Positions 1-8,839 of a stretch of DNA of 64,000 bases are shown here, in pieces (within the stretch, counting starts at the first letter, position 1; each line of letters starts with the position of its first letter). The notes beneath the pieces are model-generated. The model was given only the letters and a program-made list of their open reading frames with translations, ran no database searches and was not told where the DNA came from. The DNA is taken from assembly GCF_003116095.1 (NCBI RefSeq), contig NZ_LGRA01000005.1:1-64000 (forward strand), written 5' to 3'. Source of the DNA: Azospirillum sp. TSO35-2 (GTDB lineage: Bacteria > Pseudomonadota > Alphaproteobacteria > Azospirillales > Azospirillaceae). Both the position numbers and the translations under genes were made by a program.

Positions 1-2040
1 GGCACCGACGTCGTCACGCTGGGTTCGGCCGGCAACACGGTGCTGCTGCGCGGCATCGAGACGCTGACCGGCACGGCCGGCACCGACGTCATCACGCTCG
101 GCAACACGGCCAACTCGCTCCTCGTCAGCGGCCTTGAGACGTTGATCGGTGGCGTGGCTTCCGACATCGTCACGCTGGGCACGTCGGGCAACACCCTCCT
201 GGTGTCGGCCCTGGAGACGATCACCGGCGGTGCGGGCACCGACGTCGTCACCATCGGCTCGGTTGGCGGCACGATCCTCGCCATCGGCATCGAGACGCTG
301 ATCGGCGGCACCGGCCTTGAGGTGATCTTCACCGGTTCCGCCGGTGCGACCCTCACCGTGGCGGGTGCGGACTTCGTGGTCGGCAACACCGGCACCGACG
401 TCCTGACCCTGGGTTCGGCCGGCAACACCACCACGATCCGCGGCATCGAGACGCTGATCGGCGGTGCGGGGTCCGACCTGGTGATCCTGGGCGACACCGG
501 CAACACGATGAGCCTGGACATCGGCATCGAAACGCTGGTTGGCGGTTCGGCGACCGACGTCCTGTCGATCGGCACGGCCGGCGCCACCCTGCTGACCCGT
601 GCGATCGAAACCCTGATCGGTTCGACCGGCACCGACGTGATCACGCTCGGCGACACGCCGAACACGATCACGGTGACCGGCATCGACACCCTGACCGGCG
701 GTGCCAACACCGACGTCGTCTTCACCGGTTCGGCCGGCGTGACGATGACGGCCTCGGGCGTCGAGTTCCTGGTCGGCGGCAGCGGCACCGACATCGTGAC
801 CCTGGGTTCGGCTGGCAACACCCTGTTCACCCGCGGCATCGACACCCTGTCGGGCGGCGCGGGCACCGATTGGGTGTTCCTGGGCGACACCGGCGTCACC
901 ATGGCGCTGGGCAGCGGCATCGAGCTGCTGATCGGTGGTGCGGCGACCGACGTCGTCAGCCTCGGCACCTCGGGCAGCACCCTGGTGACCCGTGCGGTCG
1001 AAACCCTGATCGGCTCGGCGGCCGGCACCGATGTGATCACGCTCGGCGATACGCCGAACACGATCACCGTGTCGGGTGTCGATACCCTGACCGGCGGCGC
1101 TTCCACCGACATCGTCTTCACCGGCGCGGCCGGCGTGACGATGCTGGCTTCGGGCGTCGAGTATCTGGTCGGCGGCACCGGTTCGGACGTCGTGACCCTG
1201 GGTGCGGCGGGCAACACCGTCATCACCCGTGGCATCGACACCATGACCGGTGGTGCGGGCAGCGACCTGGTGATCCTGGGCGACACCGGCGTCACCATGC
1301 GGGCCGAGAGCGGGATCGAGATCCTGGTCGGCGGTGCGGCCACCGACGTGGTCAGCCTCGGCGACGGCGGTTCGACGGTCCTGCTGCGCGGCATCGAGAC
1401 GCTGTCGGGCGGCACCGGCAACGACGTGATCACCCTGGGTGACACCGGTGTGACCATGTCGGTCAGCGGCATCGAGACGCTGACGGGCGGCGCCGGCACC
1501 GACACGGTGTCGGTGACGAGCGGGTCGATCCGCTTCCTCGGCGGTTCGAACGACAGCCTCAGCCTGGCGTCGGGTGGCGGGACCGACACGGTCGTGTACT
1601 CGTCCTTCACCGACATCAGCGCTCTGGGGGCCAACACCGGGTTCATCTCGGTGACCAACTTCCAGACGGGCACCGACAAGGTGCAGCTGACCGGCACGGC
1701 CCGGACCACGGCGGACAAGAACGGCGACGCGGCTCTGACCACGGCGACCGCGGCGACCAACGGGGTGAACATCGCCGGCAACGAGCTGGTGAGCCTCTCC
1801 TCGGCGGTCAGCGGCAGCCTGACGGATGCCAACCTCGCCAACTTCCGCACGGCTCTGGGCACGCTGACCAACTCGTCGGCTGGTGCGAGCACCCTGGTTC
1901 TGGCCAACAACGGCACGAGCACGGGTCTCTACCAGGTGGTCGACACCAACGGCGACGGCCAGGTGGCCGCCTCCGAGGTGCGCCTGCTCGGCGTCTACAA
2001 TGGCACGGTGCTCACGCTCTCCGACATCAACCTCGGCTGA
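1..2040 (+). CDS. Secreted beta-strand-repeat (adhesin/S-layer-like) protein, 5'-truncated
   Basis: The frame is open from the first base, so only the C-terminal 679 residues are seen. Residues 1-498 are 19 tandem repeats of 26-27 residues with the pattern GTDVVTLGSAGNT...GIETLxGGA, followed by a non-repetitive C-terminal domain. Near the end is an EF-hand-like loop, DTNGDGQVAASE (about 1938-1973), and the protein ends in a hydrophobic, weakly charged tail. Repeats of this kind with a C-terminal uncleaved signal are typical of type I secretion substrates, and an HlyB/HlyD pair lies at 17.9-21.5 kb. Surface adhesin or S-layer-like function is inferred. The repeats are rich in Ser, Thr and Asn, so glycosylation is possible. 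The start lies outside the window. Confidence 0.85.
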   Translation, partial: GTDVVTLGSAGNTVLLRGIETLTGTAGTDVITLGNTANSLLVSGLETLIGGVASDIVTLGTSGNTLLVSALETITGGAGTDVVTIGSVGGTILAIGIETLIGGTGLEVIFTGSAGATLTVAGADFVVGNTGTDVLTLGSAGNTTTIRGIETLIGGAGSDLVILGDTGNTMSLDIGIETLVGGSATDVLSIGTAGATLLTRAIETLIGSTGTDVITLGDTPNTITVTGIDTLTGGANTDVVFTGSAGVTMTASGVEFLVGGSGTDIVTLGSAGNTLFTRGIDTLSGGAGTDWVFLGDTGVTMALGSGIELLIGGAATDVVSLGTSGSTLVTRAVETLIGSAAGTDVITLGDTPNTITVSGVDTLTGGASTDIVFTGAAGVTMLASGVEYLVGGTGSDVVTLGAAGNTVITRGIDTMTGGAGSDLVILGDTGVTMRAESGIEILVGGAATDVVSLGDGGSTVLLRGIETLSGGTGNDVITLGDTGVTMSVSGIETLTGGAGTDTVSVTSGSIRFLGGSNDSLSLASGGGTDTVVYSSFTDISALGANTGFISVTNFQTGTDKVQLTGTARTTADKNGDAALTTATAATNGVNIAGNELVSLSSAVSGSLTDANLANFRTALGTLTNSSAGASTLVLANNGTSTGLYQVVDTNGDGQVAASEVRLLGVYNGTVLTLSDINLG
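157..1338 (+). repeat. Three copies of a five-repeat superunit in the adhesin gene
   Basis: The 26-residue repeats are organised at a higher level. Repeats 3-7 (157-549), 8-12 (550-942) and 13-17 (943-1338) follow the same order of five variants. For example, the GDTPNTIT variant, then the VxFTGxAG variant, then the GxDLVILGDTG or GTDWVFLGDTG variant recur at the same place. The superunits are 393, 393 and 396 nt. This indicates growth by duplication of a block of about 131 residues. Confidence 0.8.
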
Positions 2041-2064
2041 GCCCAAGCATCTGGGTAAGAGGGA

Positions 2065-2095
2065 GGGGCGCCCGTCCGGGCGCCCCTTTCCTTTT
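2065..2095 (+). terminator. Rho-independent terminator after the repeat protein
   Basis: A perfect 9-bp stem (2065-2073 with 2078-2086, 4-nt loop) is followed by a T-rich tract, 25 bp past the stop codon of the repeat protein. Confidence 0.85.
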
Positions 2096-2141
2096 GGTCC
2101 TGTCGTTTCCGCCGGCGCAAAGCGGTGGGAGCGCCGGCACG

Positions 2142-2181
2142 AAAAAAGGCGGCGGCCGGTTTCCCGGCCGCCGCCTTTTTT
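2142..2181. terminator. Bidirectional terminator between convergent genes
   Basis: A perfect 18-bp inverted repeat (2142-2159 with 2164-2181, 4-nt loop) has A6 on the outer left and T6 on the outer right. It can therefore act as an intrinsic terminator in both directions. It lies 32 bp past the stop of the minus-strand gene that ends at 2214. Confidence 0.9.
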
Positions 2182-2213
2182 GTTCCGGCGCTGCGCGTGG
2201 GGTTGGGGAGGGA

Positions 2214-2657
2214 TCAGTGCGCCGGCGGTGCCGACAGCCGGTCGGCCATCCGCAGGATGCCCTGGGCCAGCCGGACGATGGCGGGTGAGCCGATGAACAG
2301 CTCGCGCAACGCGCCCCCCTCGCCAAAGCGCAGCACGAAGCCATTCGGGTTGAAGATCACCGCGACCTTGGCGCTGTCTGAGAGGACATGCTGGGTGCGT
2401 CCCTGGAACACGGCGTCCAGGATCGACCGCGCCAGTTCGCGCGCGTCCTCGACGGCCAGGGAGGCTATCTCCGGTCCCAGGCGGCTTTCGTTGAACAGGT
2501 AGACGCCCTCCAGCCGCACGGCGTCGCTGTCCTGCCCGCCGGTGTCCGGCACGGCCCCTTCATGCAGAGCGATGTGGGAGAGGAATTTGCCGTCGGGGAA
2601 CAGAACGGTGCGGTCGTCGACCTCGATGTTGATGACGAGCTTGCTCTTGGCCGACAT
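2214..2657 (-). CDS. Hypothetical protein (147 aa), last gene of the gmd operon
   Basis: I do not recognise a family. The product is a soluble 147-residue protein with no signal peptide or membrane segment. It has an N-terminal beta-rich part (KLVINIEVDDRTVLFPDGKF) and a C-terminal amphipathic helical part. It starts 87 bp after the Gmd-like gene on the same strand and ends at the bidirectional terminator at 2142-2181, so it is probably the third gene of the operon starting at 4860. GC-biased third codon positions support real coding. Association with deoxysugar synthesis is inferred from position only. Confidence 0.65.
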   Translation of the reverse strand: MSAKSKLVINIEVDDRTVLFPDGKFLSHIALHEGAVPDTGGQDSDAVRLEGVYLFNESRLGPEIASLAVEDARELARSILDAVFQGRTQHVLSDSAKVAVIFNPNGFVLRFGEGGALRELFIGSPAIVRLAQGILRMADRLSAPPAH

Positions 2658-2744
2658 GGGACGGGGCTTTCGGAAGGGCCGGGGTGATGGAACGGGGTGT
2701 CAGGCGGGATCGAGCCCGACAGCGATCCGGTGCGGCGAGGCGGC

Positions 2745-3740
2745 TCAGCCGGCGACCCGGAGCGCCATCTCGGCGTCAAGCAGTCCACCCACCACCTCGG
2801 CCATGCGCCGCTCGGCGCTCCAGCCCAGCAGACGCTTGGCCTTTTCGGGGTTGCCGACGCTGAGCAGGATGTCGGACGGGCGCAGCAGGGCCGTGTTGCT
2901 GCGGACATGCTGGCGCCAATCGAGGCCGAAATAGGCGAAGGCCTGCGCGACGAAGGCGTCCAGGCGGTGGGCTTCGCCGGTGGCGATGACGAAGTCCTCC
3001 GGCTCGTCATGGGCCAGCATGCGAGCCATGGCGTCAACATACTCCGGCGCCCAGCCCCAGTCGCGGGCGATGCTGAGGTCGCCCAACTCCAGGACCTCGG
3101 CCTTGCGCTCGGCGATGTCGGCGGCGCCGCGGATGATCTTCTGGGTGACGTAGCGGACCGGGCGCAGCGGCGATTCGTGGTTGAACAGGATGCCGGAGCA
3201 GGCGAACAGACCGTAGGCCTCACGGTAGTTGGCGACCGCCCAGAAGGCCGCGGCCTTGCCGACGCCGTAGGGGCTGCGCGGGTGGAAGGGCACCGCCTCG
3301 TCGGCCGGCGCGCTGGTGTTGCCGAAGCACTCGCTGGAGGACGCGTTGTAGAAGCGGGTGTCGAGGCCGAGGAAGCGGATCGCCTCCAGGATGTTGATGG
3401 TGCTGTTGATGGTGCTGTTGAGGGTCTCGACCGGCTGGTCGAAGGACAGCCCGACCGAGGCCTGGCTGGCGAGGTTGTAGATCTCGGCCGGGCGGACCCG
3501 GTTGATCACCTCGAGCACGCTGCGGAAGTCGGTTAGCCCGGCCGAGTGCAGGATCACCCGATCGACGATGCCGAGCCGCCGCAGGTTGGCGAAGCTCGAC
3601 ATCTCGCGGTCGCGCGAGGTGCCGTGAACGGTGCAGCCCTTGCCCAGCAGGTGCCGGGCAAGATAGGCACCATCCTGGCCCGACACGCCGAAGATCAGGG
3701 CGGTCTTTGCATGGCTTTTGGTCGTGCCGCCGATGTTCAT
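2745..3740 (-). CDS. NAD-dependent epimerase/dehydratase, Gmd-like paralogue
   Basis: This is a 331-residue extended short-chain dehydrogenase. The N-terminal Rossmann motif is GVSGQDG (about residues 17-23). The catalytic region has SSS followed by YGVGK (YxxxK). Its sequence most resembles GDP-mannose 4,6-dehydratase ([35 protein letters not shown]). Because a canonical gmd lies 37 bp upstream in the same operon, this copy may instead reduce or epimerise the 4-keto product, as an Rmd-type reductase would, or use a different GDP sugar. An SD-like GAGG lies about 9 nt before the ATG. Family is secure; substrate is not. Confidence 0.8.
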   Translation of the reverse strand: MNIGGTTKSHAKTALIFGVSGQDGAYLARHLLGKGCTVHGTSRDREMSSFANLRRLGIVDRVILHSAGLTDFRSVLEVINRVRPAEIYNLASQASVGLSFDQPVETLNSTINSTINILEAIRFLGLDTRFYNASSSECFGNTSAPADEAVPFHPRSPYGVGKAAAFWAVANYREAYGLFACSGILFNHESPLRPVRYVTQKIIRGAADIAERKAEVLELGDLSIARDWGWAPEYVDAMARMLAHDEPEDFVIATGEAHRLDAFVAQAFAYFGLDWRQHVRSNTALLRPSDILLSVGNPEKAKRLLGWSAERRMAEVVGGLLDAEMALRVAG

Positions 3741-3777
3741 GATGGGAGCCTCGCCGGCGCGGGTGGCGACAAGGGGT

Positions 3778-4860
3778 TTACCGGCGTTCGGTCCCTTCGG
3801 AGAGCAGGCGCAGGTCGGCCTCCATCATCTCCCGGACCAGGTCGCGGAAGGCGGTGGTGTGCTTCCAACCCAGCTTCGCGTGCGCCTTGCTGGGATCGCC
3901 CAGCAGCAGGTCGACCTCGGTCGGGCGGAAGTAACGGGGATCGATGCGGACCACGACCTTGCCGGTCTGCTGGCAGACCCCCTCCTCGTCCACGCCTTCG
4001 CCGCGCCACTCGATGCCGCGGCCGACATGGCCGAAGGCCAGCTCGACGAACTCGCGCACCGAATGGGTCTCGCCGGTGGCCAGCACGTAATCGTCCGCCT
4101 CGTCCTGCTGCAGGATGCGCCACATGCCCTCGACATAATCGCGCGCGTGGCCCCAGTCGCGCTTGGCGTCCAGGTTGCCGAGATACAGGCAGTCCTGCTG
4201 CCGGTTCTGGATGCTGGCGACGGCGCGGGTGATCTTGCGGGTGACGAAGGTCTCGCCGCGGGTCGGGCCCTCGTGGTTGAACAGGATGCCGTTGGAGGCG
4301 TGCATGCCATAGGCCTCGCGGTAGTTCACCGTGATCCAGTAGGCGTACAGCTTGGCGGCGGCGTAGGGGCTGCGCGGGTAAAACGGCGTGGTTTCGCGCT
4401 GCGGCGTCTCCTGCACCTTGCCGTACAGCTCGGAGGTGGAGGCCTGGTAGAAGCGGGCGGTCTTCTCCAGCCCCAGGATGCGGATCGCCTCCAGCAGGCG
4501 CAGCGTGCCGATGCCGTCGGCGTTGGCGGTGTATTCCGGCGTCTCGAAGCTCACATGAACGTGGCTCTGCGCCGCCAGATTGTAGATCTCGGTCGGCTGG
4601 ATCTGCTGCACCAGCCGGATCAGGTTGGTTGAGTCGGTCAGGTCGCCGTAATGCATGAAGAAGTTGACGTCCTCCTCATGCGGGTCGCGGTAGAGGTGTT
4701 CCACCCGCCCCGTGTTGAAGGACGAGGACCGGCGCTTGACGCCATGGACGACATAGCCCTTCCCCAGCAGCAGCTCGGCAAGGTAGGCGCCATCCTGGCC
4801 CGTGGCACCGGTGATGAGGGCAACTTTGCGCAAAGGACCGACCCTTGATCTGTACGGCAT
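3778..4860 (-). CDS. gmd: GDP-mannose 4,6-dehydratase
   Basis: Converts GDP-D-mannose to GDP-4-keto-6-deoxymannose, the entry to GDP-L-fucose, GDP-rhamnose and related sugars. The product has 360 residues, normal for Gmd. Diagnostic segments are GATGQDG near the N terminus (NADP binding), [18 protein letters not shown] and [10 protein letters not shown] (the YxxxK pair), and the Gmd-typical C-terminal [15 protein letters not shown]. An in-frame start 12 codons upstream exists; I chose the internal ATG at 4860 because it gives the family's usual N terminus. It heads a minus-strand operon with the Gmd-like paralogue and the 147-residue gene. GDP-L-fucose synthase lies at 13.6 kb. Confidence 0.95.
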   Translation of the reverse strand: MPYRSRVGPLRKVALITGATGQDGAYLAELLLGKGYVVHGVKRRSSSFNTGRVEHLYRDPHEEDVNFFMHYGDLTDSTNLIRLVQQIQPTEIYNLAAQSHVHVSFETPEYTANADGIGTLRLLEAIRILGLEKTARFYQASTSELYGKVQETPQRETTPFYPRSPYAAAKLYAYWITVNYREAYGMHASNGILFNHEGPTRGETFVTRKITRAVASIQNRQQDCLYLGNLDAKRDWGHARDYVEGMWRILQQDEADDYVLATGETHSVREFVELAFGHVGRGIEWRGEGVDEEGVCQQTGKVVVRIDPRYFRPTEVDLLLGDPSKAHAKLGWKHTTAFRDLVREMMEADLRLLSEGTERR

Positions 4861-5134
4861 TGATGATCGGGCACTATCCTCAAAGGTCCCCGGCAAGGCA
4901 AGGTTCTTGAGGTTTCGGTCCTAGAGAAGGCACGGGGGCTTCCGAGGTGGACGGTGGCGCACGAACGGAGTTGATGCGCCTATCCGGGGGGGATAGGGTG
5001 CGCGCCGAATGGGCCGACCGTTCCCTGCGGGATTCCCAGACCGCCGGGCCTTCCCGGTCGGGGCATGTCGACGGACCACGAGATCGGGGCCGGGGCCGGA
5101 ACCAGGGGCCCGGCGCCGCACTGCACGGATCATC

Positions 5135-7069
5135 ATGACCACGGTTGCCGAAGCATTGCAGATCGCCGTCGGGCTCCACCGCACCGACCGCCTCGACGAG
5201 GCGCGCGCGCTGTATCTGCGCATCCTGGAGGTCGACCCGCGCAACGCCGCCACCCTGCACCTGCTGGGGTTGGTCGAACGCCGGCACGGGCGCCGGGACA
5301 AGGCGCTGGAGCTGATCCGTGCCGCGCTGGAGATCGCGCCGGACATGGCCGACGCCTGCTGCAACCTCGGCAGCACGCTGTCGGACCTCGGCCGGGTCGA
5401 CGCCGCCGCCGCCGCTCACCGCCGGGCGCTGGTCCTCGACCCCGCGCTGGAGGCCGCCCACAACGGCCTCGCCACCCTGCTGTGCAGCCGCGGCGGTCCA
5501 CGCGACTGGGCGGCGGCGGCGGCCTCCTTCCGCCGTGTCCTGCGGCTGCAGCCGGACCGTCCCCATGTGTACCACGACCTCGGCATCGCCTTGCGCCAGG
5601 ACGCGGCGGTCGAGGCGGCGTTGGGCAGCCAGCGGAACGCGCTGTCCCTGCGGCCGGACTTCGCCGCCGCGCACATGAACCTGGGCAACCTGCTGGTCGA
5701 ACTTGGCCGGCTGGACGAGGCGCTGACCTGCTTCCGCCGCTCGCTCACGATCGAGCCGGAGCAGGGTGGCGCCCTCTACAACCAGGGCAACGCCCAACAT
5801 GCCGCCGGCCTCGCCGATGCGGCGGTCGACAGCTATGCCCGGGCGGCGCGGGCCGGGGTCGCTCTGGCGCTCACCCGGCTGGCCGATGTCCTCACCGGGC
5901 TGGGTCGGCTGGCCGAGGCGGAGCAGGTGCTGCGGCTGGCGCTGACCAGTCCAGACAGCGACGTTCCCGGGGCCATCGACATGCTGTCGGCCCTGCTGGT
6001 GCGCCAGGGACGTTACGAGGAATCGCGGCGCTTCTTCGCCGACTACCGCTATCCCCACCTCGCCGATCCCAACGCCTTCCGCATCGAATGCCTGACCGCC
6101 ATCGCCGAAAGCTGGCTGGCGGCCGGCGAGGTCGACCATGCGGTGGAGGTGCTGGCCAACGTGCACGGCCATGGCAGCCGCTTCTTCACCGTGAAGTCGA
6201 TCGCCGGTCTGCAACAGACCCTGGCCCGGCAGGGGACGCGGCTGGAGCGGCCGGTCAACCCCGACCCGGGGCAGCCGCGCATCTGCTCCTCCACGCTGGC
6301 CACGCACGGGCGCTTTGCCCACAATGTGCTGGAATATGTGCTGCTGCGGCTCTACGCCGAGATGTTCGGTTATCGGATGGAGACGCCGGACTGGGTCGGC
6401 GGTCATTACTTCGATCTCGATGATCCCAAGCCCAGCGGCGGGCTGAAGCCGATGCATTTTGCCCGGCGCATCCTGAATGATCTGGTGACCGGGCGGCGCG
6501 ACGACCCCAGGGCCGACGTCGACATCCTGTCGCCGCTGTTCCTGTTCGAGCATCGCGAGGAATGGCGCGAGCGGGTGCAGTCCTGGCTGCGGCCGCGCCC
6601 CGCATGGCTGCCGCGGCTCGACCCGGTGATGCAGGCGCTCAAACGCCGCGGCAACACGGTGGTGGCGCTGCACATCCGGCGCGGCGACTTCGTCTGGTTC
6701 CGCTACACCATCACCGAGACCTCCTGGTACGTCGACTGGCTGAGGGCGCTGTGGCCGACGCTGGACCGGCCGGTGCTCTACATCGCCACCGACGACCCGG
6801 CGACCATCGACGACTTCGCGGCCTTCGCGCCGGTCTCGCTCGGCGACCTTGCGCGGGACGGGCTGGTGGAGCCGTGGACGGGGCTGGAGTTTCTGCAGGA
6901 TTTCCACGTGCTGATGAACGCCGACGTGCTGGGCGTCAGCGCCCAGAGCGGCTACAGCCAGTTGGCGGCGCTTCTGAACCGCAACGCCTGCCTGTTCGTC
7001 GAGCCGGATGCGGCGGCGCGGCAGATCAGGCCCTATTCCCCCTGGACGAGTCCGTCCGGCACCCCTTAA
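5135..7069 (+). CDS. TPR - fucosyltransferase-like fusion protein
   Basis: A 644-residue cytoplasmic fusion. The N-terminal half holds about six or seven tetratricopeptide repeats (for example ALYLRILEVDPRNAATLHLLG and CCNLGSTLSDLGRVDAA). The C-terminal part carries LHIRRGDF at about residue 513, the HxRRGD signature of GT11/GT23-type fucosyltransferases, which bind GDP-fucose. The gene is divergent from gmd, and GDP-L-fucose synthase lies 6.5 kb downstream, which fits a GDP-fucose user. The TPR part may hold a protein or glycan acceptor. The ATG at 5135 was chosen because the open frame upstream lacks TPR character. Exact linkage and acceptor are unknown. Confidence 0.75.
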   Translation: MTTVAEALQIAVGLHRTDRLDEARALYLRILEVDPRNAATLHLLGLVERRHGRRDKALELIRAALEIAPDMADACCNLGSTLSDLGRVDAAAAAHRRALVLDPALEAAHNGLATLLCSRGGPRDWAAAAASFRRVLRLQPDRPHVYHDLGIALRQDAAVEAALGSQRNALSLRPDFAAAHMNLGNLLVELGRLDEALTCFRRSLTIEPEQGGALYNQGNAQHAAGLADAAVDSYARAARAGVALALTRLADVLTGLGRLAEAEQVLRLALTSPDSDVPGAIDMLSALLVRQGRYEESRRFFADYRYPHLADPNAFRIECLTAIAESWLAAGEVDHAVEVLANVHGHGSRFFTVKSIAGLQQTLARQGTRLERPVNPDPGQPRICSSTLATHGRFAHNVLEYVLLRLYAEMFGYRMETPDWVGGHYFDLDDPKPSGGLKPMHFARRILNDLVTGRRDDPRADVDILSPLFLFEHREEWRERVQSWLRPRPAWLPRLDPVMQALKRRGNTVVALHIRRGDFVWFRYTITETSWYVDWLRALWPTLDRPVLYIATDDPATIDDFAAFAPVSLGDLARDGLVEPWTGLEFLQDFHVLMNADVLGVSAQSGYSQLAALLNRNACLFVEPDAAARQIRPYSPWTSPSGTP

Positions 7070-7123
7070 GACCACCACCATCACGACCAATACGACGCCC
7101 TCAGCGGGCGGGAGGGCAGCCCC

Positions 7124-7882
7124 ATGGATCTCGCGACCAAGGAATTCTACGACGACTTCTGGCCTCGTTACGTGCCGATCTACGAGGAAACCAAGAAGTA
7201 CATGCTGGAGACGCTGACGGAGCGCAGCATCGGCCGGGCGCTCGACGCCGGCTGCGGCCACGGCATCTGCTCCGTCATCCTGTCGGAAATGGCGGAACAG
7301 GTGGTGTCGGTCGATGTCTCCTCCGACAGCCTCGCCACCGCGCGCCAGCAGGCCCAGCGCTTCGGCCGCGAGAACATCGCGTTCCATCACCAGGACCTCC
7401 AGGAGCTGGACCGTGGCCTGGGGCCGTTCGATCTGGTCTGGTGCTGGGGCGTGGCGATGATGGCGCCCGACCCGATGAAGGTCATGCACAACCTGATGGC
7501 CGTCACCAAGCCGGGCGGCACCGTCTATCTCGGCCTCTACCTGAAGACCTGGCTATCGCCGGTGCATGAGGCGGTGCGCCATTTCTGCCGCGCCTACATG
7601 GACACGCCGGCCCGCCGCAAGCTGGTCGGCGGCTTCTTCACCGGCCTGACCAAGCTCGCCTGCGTCCTCAAGGGGCAGGAGATCAACCGCCGCGCCGACA
7701 ACGTGTCGATCCAGGCCCAGGTCGAGGACTGGTACTACCCGCCCTACAAGACCTTCTATTCGATCGAGGAGATCGTCGCGCTGTTCGAGCGCAACGGCTT
7801 CAAGGCCGAGTGCATCCAGGACCGGCTGGGCCGCATGAAGAGCGCCACGATCTTCGTGATCCGGGCGACCAAGAATGGCTGA
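7124..7882 (+). CDS. SAM-dependent class I methyltransferase
   Basis: 252 residues with the glycine-rich SAM motif LDAGCGHG at about residue 40, an acidic strand end (VSVDVSSDS), and the post-motif FDLVWCWGVAMMAPDP. The C-terminal third has a hydrophobic helix and a YYPPYKTFYS segment, as in methyltransferases of glycan clusters. A purine-rich SD (gcgggaggg) precedes the ATG. The gene is 54 bp after the TPR-fucosyltransferase-like gene and overlaps the next methyltransferase by 8 bp. The likely role is O-methylation of a sugar; substrate unknown. Confidence 0.85.
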   Translation: MDLATKEFYDDFWPRYVPIYEETKKYMLETLTERSIGRALDAGCGHGICSVILSEMAEQVVSVDVSSDSLATARQQAQRFGRENIAFHHQDLQELDRGLGPFDLVWCWGVAMMAPDPMKVMHNLMAVTKPGGTVYLGLYLKTWLSPVHEAVRHFCRAYMDTPARRKLVGGFFTGLTKLACVLKGQEINRRADNVSIQAQVEDWYYPPYKTFYSIEEIVALFERNGFKAECIQDRLGRMKSATIFVIRATKNG

Positions 7883-8810
7883 GGCGGCAGCGGGGCAGGA
7901 GCAGCCAGCCGACGCCCGCGACCGGGCTCCGCCCGATTGGGCGGAACTGGGCCGGCTGTTGTCCCGCGGCTACATCGACAGCGGCTTCATCGGCGGCGTC
8001 ACCCGCGTGCCGGTGGAAGATGTCGTGCGCGACATGCTGTCGGAGGCGCGCGCCGACGAGCAGGTCGCCGAACTGCGGCGCTGCGCCGCGGCGGCCGGCG
8101 TCGATGCCGGCAAGGCTCGCATCCTGGAGGTCGGGTCGGGCTGCGGCATGACCGTGGTGCGCGGGCGCATGGCGCACGGGCTGGACATCCACGGCATCGA
8201 GCCCAGCATGGGCGAATACAGCTCGACGCTCGACGTCTGCCGCCGGCTGATGGAGCATTACGGCCTGCCGGTCGACGCGGTGCGCGACGCCACCGGCGAG
8301 GCGATCCCCTTCGCCGACGCCAGTTTCGACATCGTCTATTCCTCCAACGTGCTGGAGCATGTCGGCGACCCGGCCGCCGTGCTGGACGAGGCGCTGCGCG
8401 TGCTGAAGCCGGGCGGGCTGCTGCTGGTCGTGGTGCCCAACTACGGCTCCTGGTGGGAGGGGCATTACGGCATCCTGTGGCTGCCCGGCCTGTCGGCGCG
8501 GCTGGCCAAGCTGTATGTCCGGCTGTTCGGCCGCGACCCGGCCTACGTCGACACGCTCAACCTGATCGACCGCCAGTGGTTCGACCGCTGGCGCGCCCGC
8601 CATGGCGCGGGGCTGGAGGTGCTGGACTGGGGCTGGGACCTGTTCGAGACGCGGCTGCGCACGCTGGGATTCGGCGATTGGGCGGCGTTGTCGGTGGCCA
8701 AGCGCATTGTCACGCTGGTCCACCGCTCCGGCCTGTTGGAGCCGGCGATCTGGCTCGCGCGGCGCCTGCACTGGGAAACCCCGATCATCTTCGCGGCGCG
8801 CAAGCGCTGA
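7875..8810 (+). CDS. SAM-dependent methyltransferase (Methyltransf_11 type)
   Basis: 311 residues. SAM-binding motif LEVGSGCGMT at about residue 77, then GIEPS, FDIVYSSNVLEHV and LRVLKPGG, the standard order for Methyltransf_11 enzymes. It starts inside the end of the preceding methyltransferase (8-bp overlap), so the two are translationally coupled and probably act on the same glycan. The C terminus has a hydrophobic stretch (LSARLAKLYVRLF) that could associate with the membrane. It converges on the GT4 gene that ends at 8840; the 29-bp gap shows no clear terminator. Confidence 0.85.
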   Translation: MAEAAAGQEQPADARDRAPPDWAELGRLLSRGYIDSGFIGGVTRVPVEDVVRDMLSEARADEQVAELRRCAAAAGVDAGKARILEVGSGCGMTVVRGRMAHGLDIHGIEPSMGEYSSTLDVCRRLMEHYGLPVDAVRDATGEAIPFADASFDIVYSSNVLEHVGDPAAVLDEALRVLKPGGLLLVVVPNYGSWWEGHYGILWLPGLSARLAKLYVRLFGRDPAYVDTLNLIDRQWFDRWRARHGAGLEVLDWGWDLFETRLRTLGFGDWAALSVAKRIVTLVHRSGLLEPAIWLARRLHWETPIIFAARKR

Positions 8811-8839
8811 GCGGAGGGTGAGACCCGCCGGCAGCACGA

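Noticed and set aside
1..1494. The 26-residue repeats as a CRISPR array or satellite
   Set aside because: The repeats keep reading frame and vary in sequence like protein repeats; there are no uniform repeats with unique spacers.
3398..3421. A 12-nt tandem repeat inside the Gmd-like gene, giving STINSTIN
   Set aside because: The segment has the same length as the corresponding stretch of canonical Gmd, so it is not an inserted duplication.
4880..7489. An 869-codon open frame on the minus strand opposite the TPR-fucosyltransferase gene
   Set aside because: It is antisense to a gene with clear TPR and HxRRGD features, and its product is Arg/Gln/Pro/Val-rich low complexity. Long antisense frames are normal in DNA this GC-rich.
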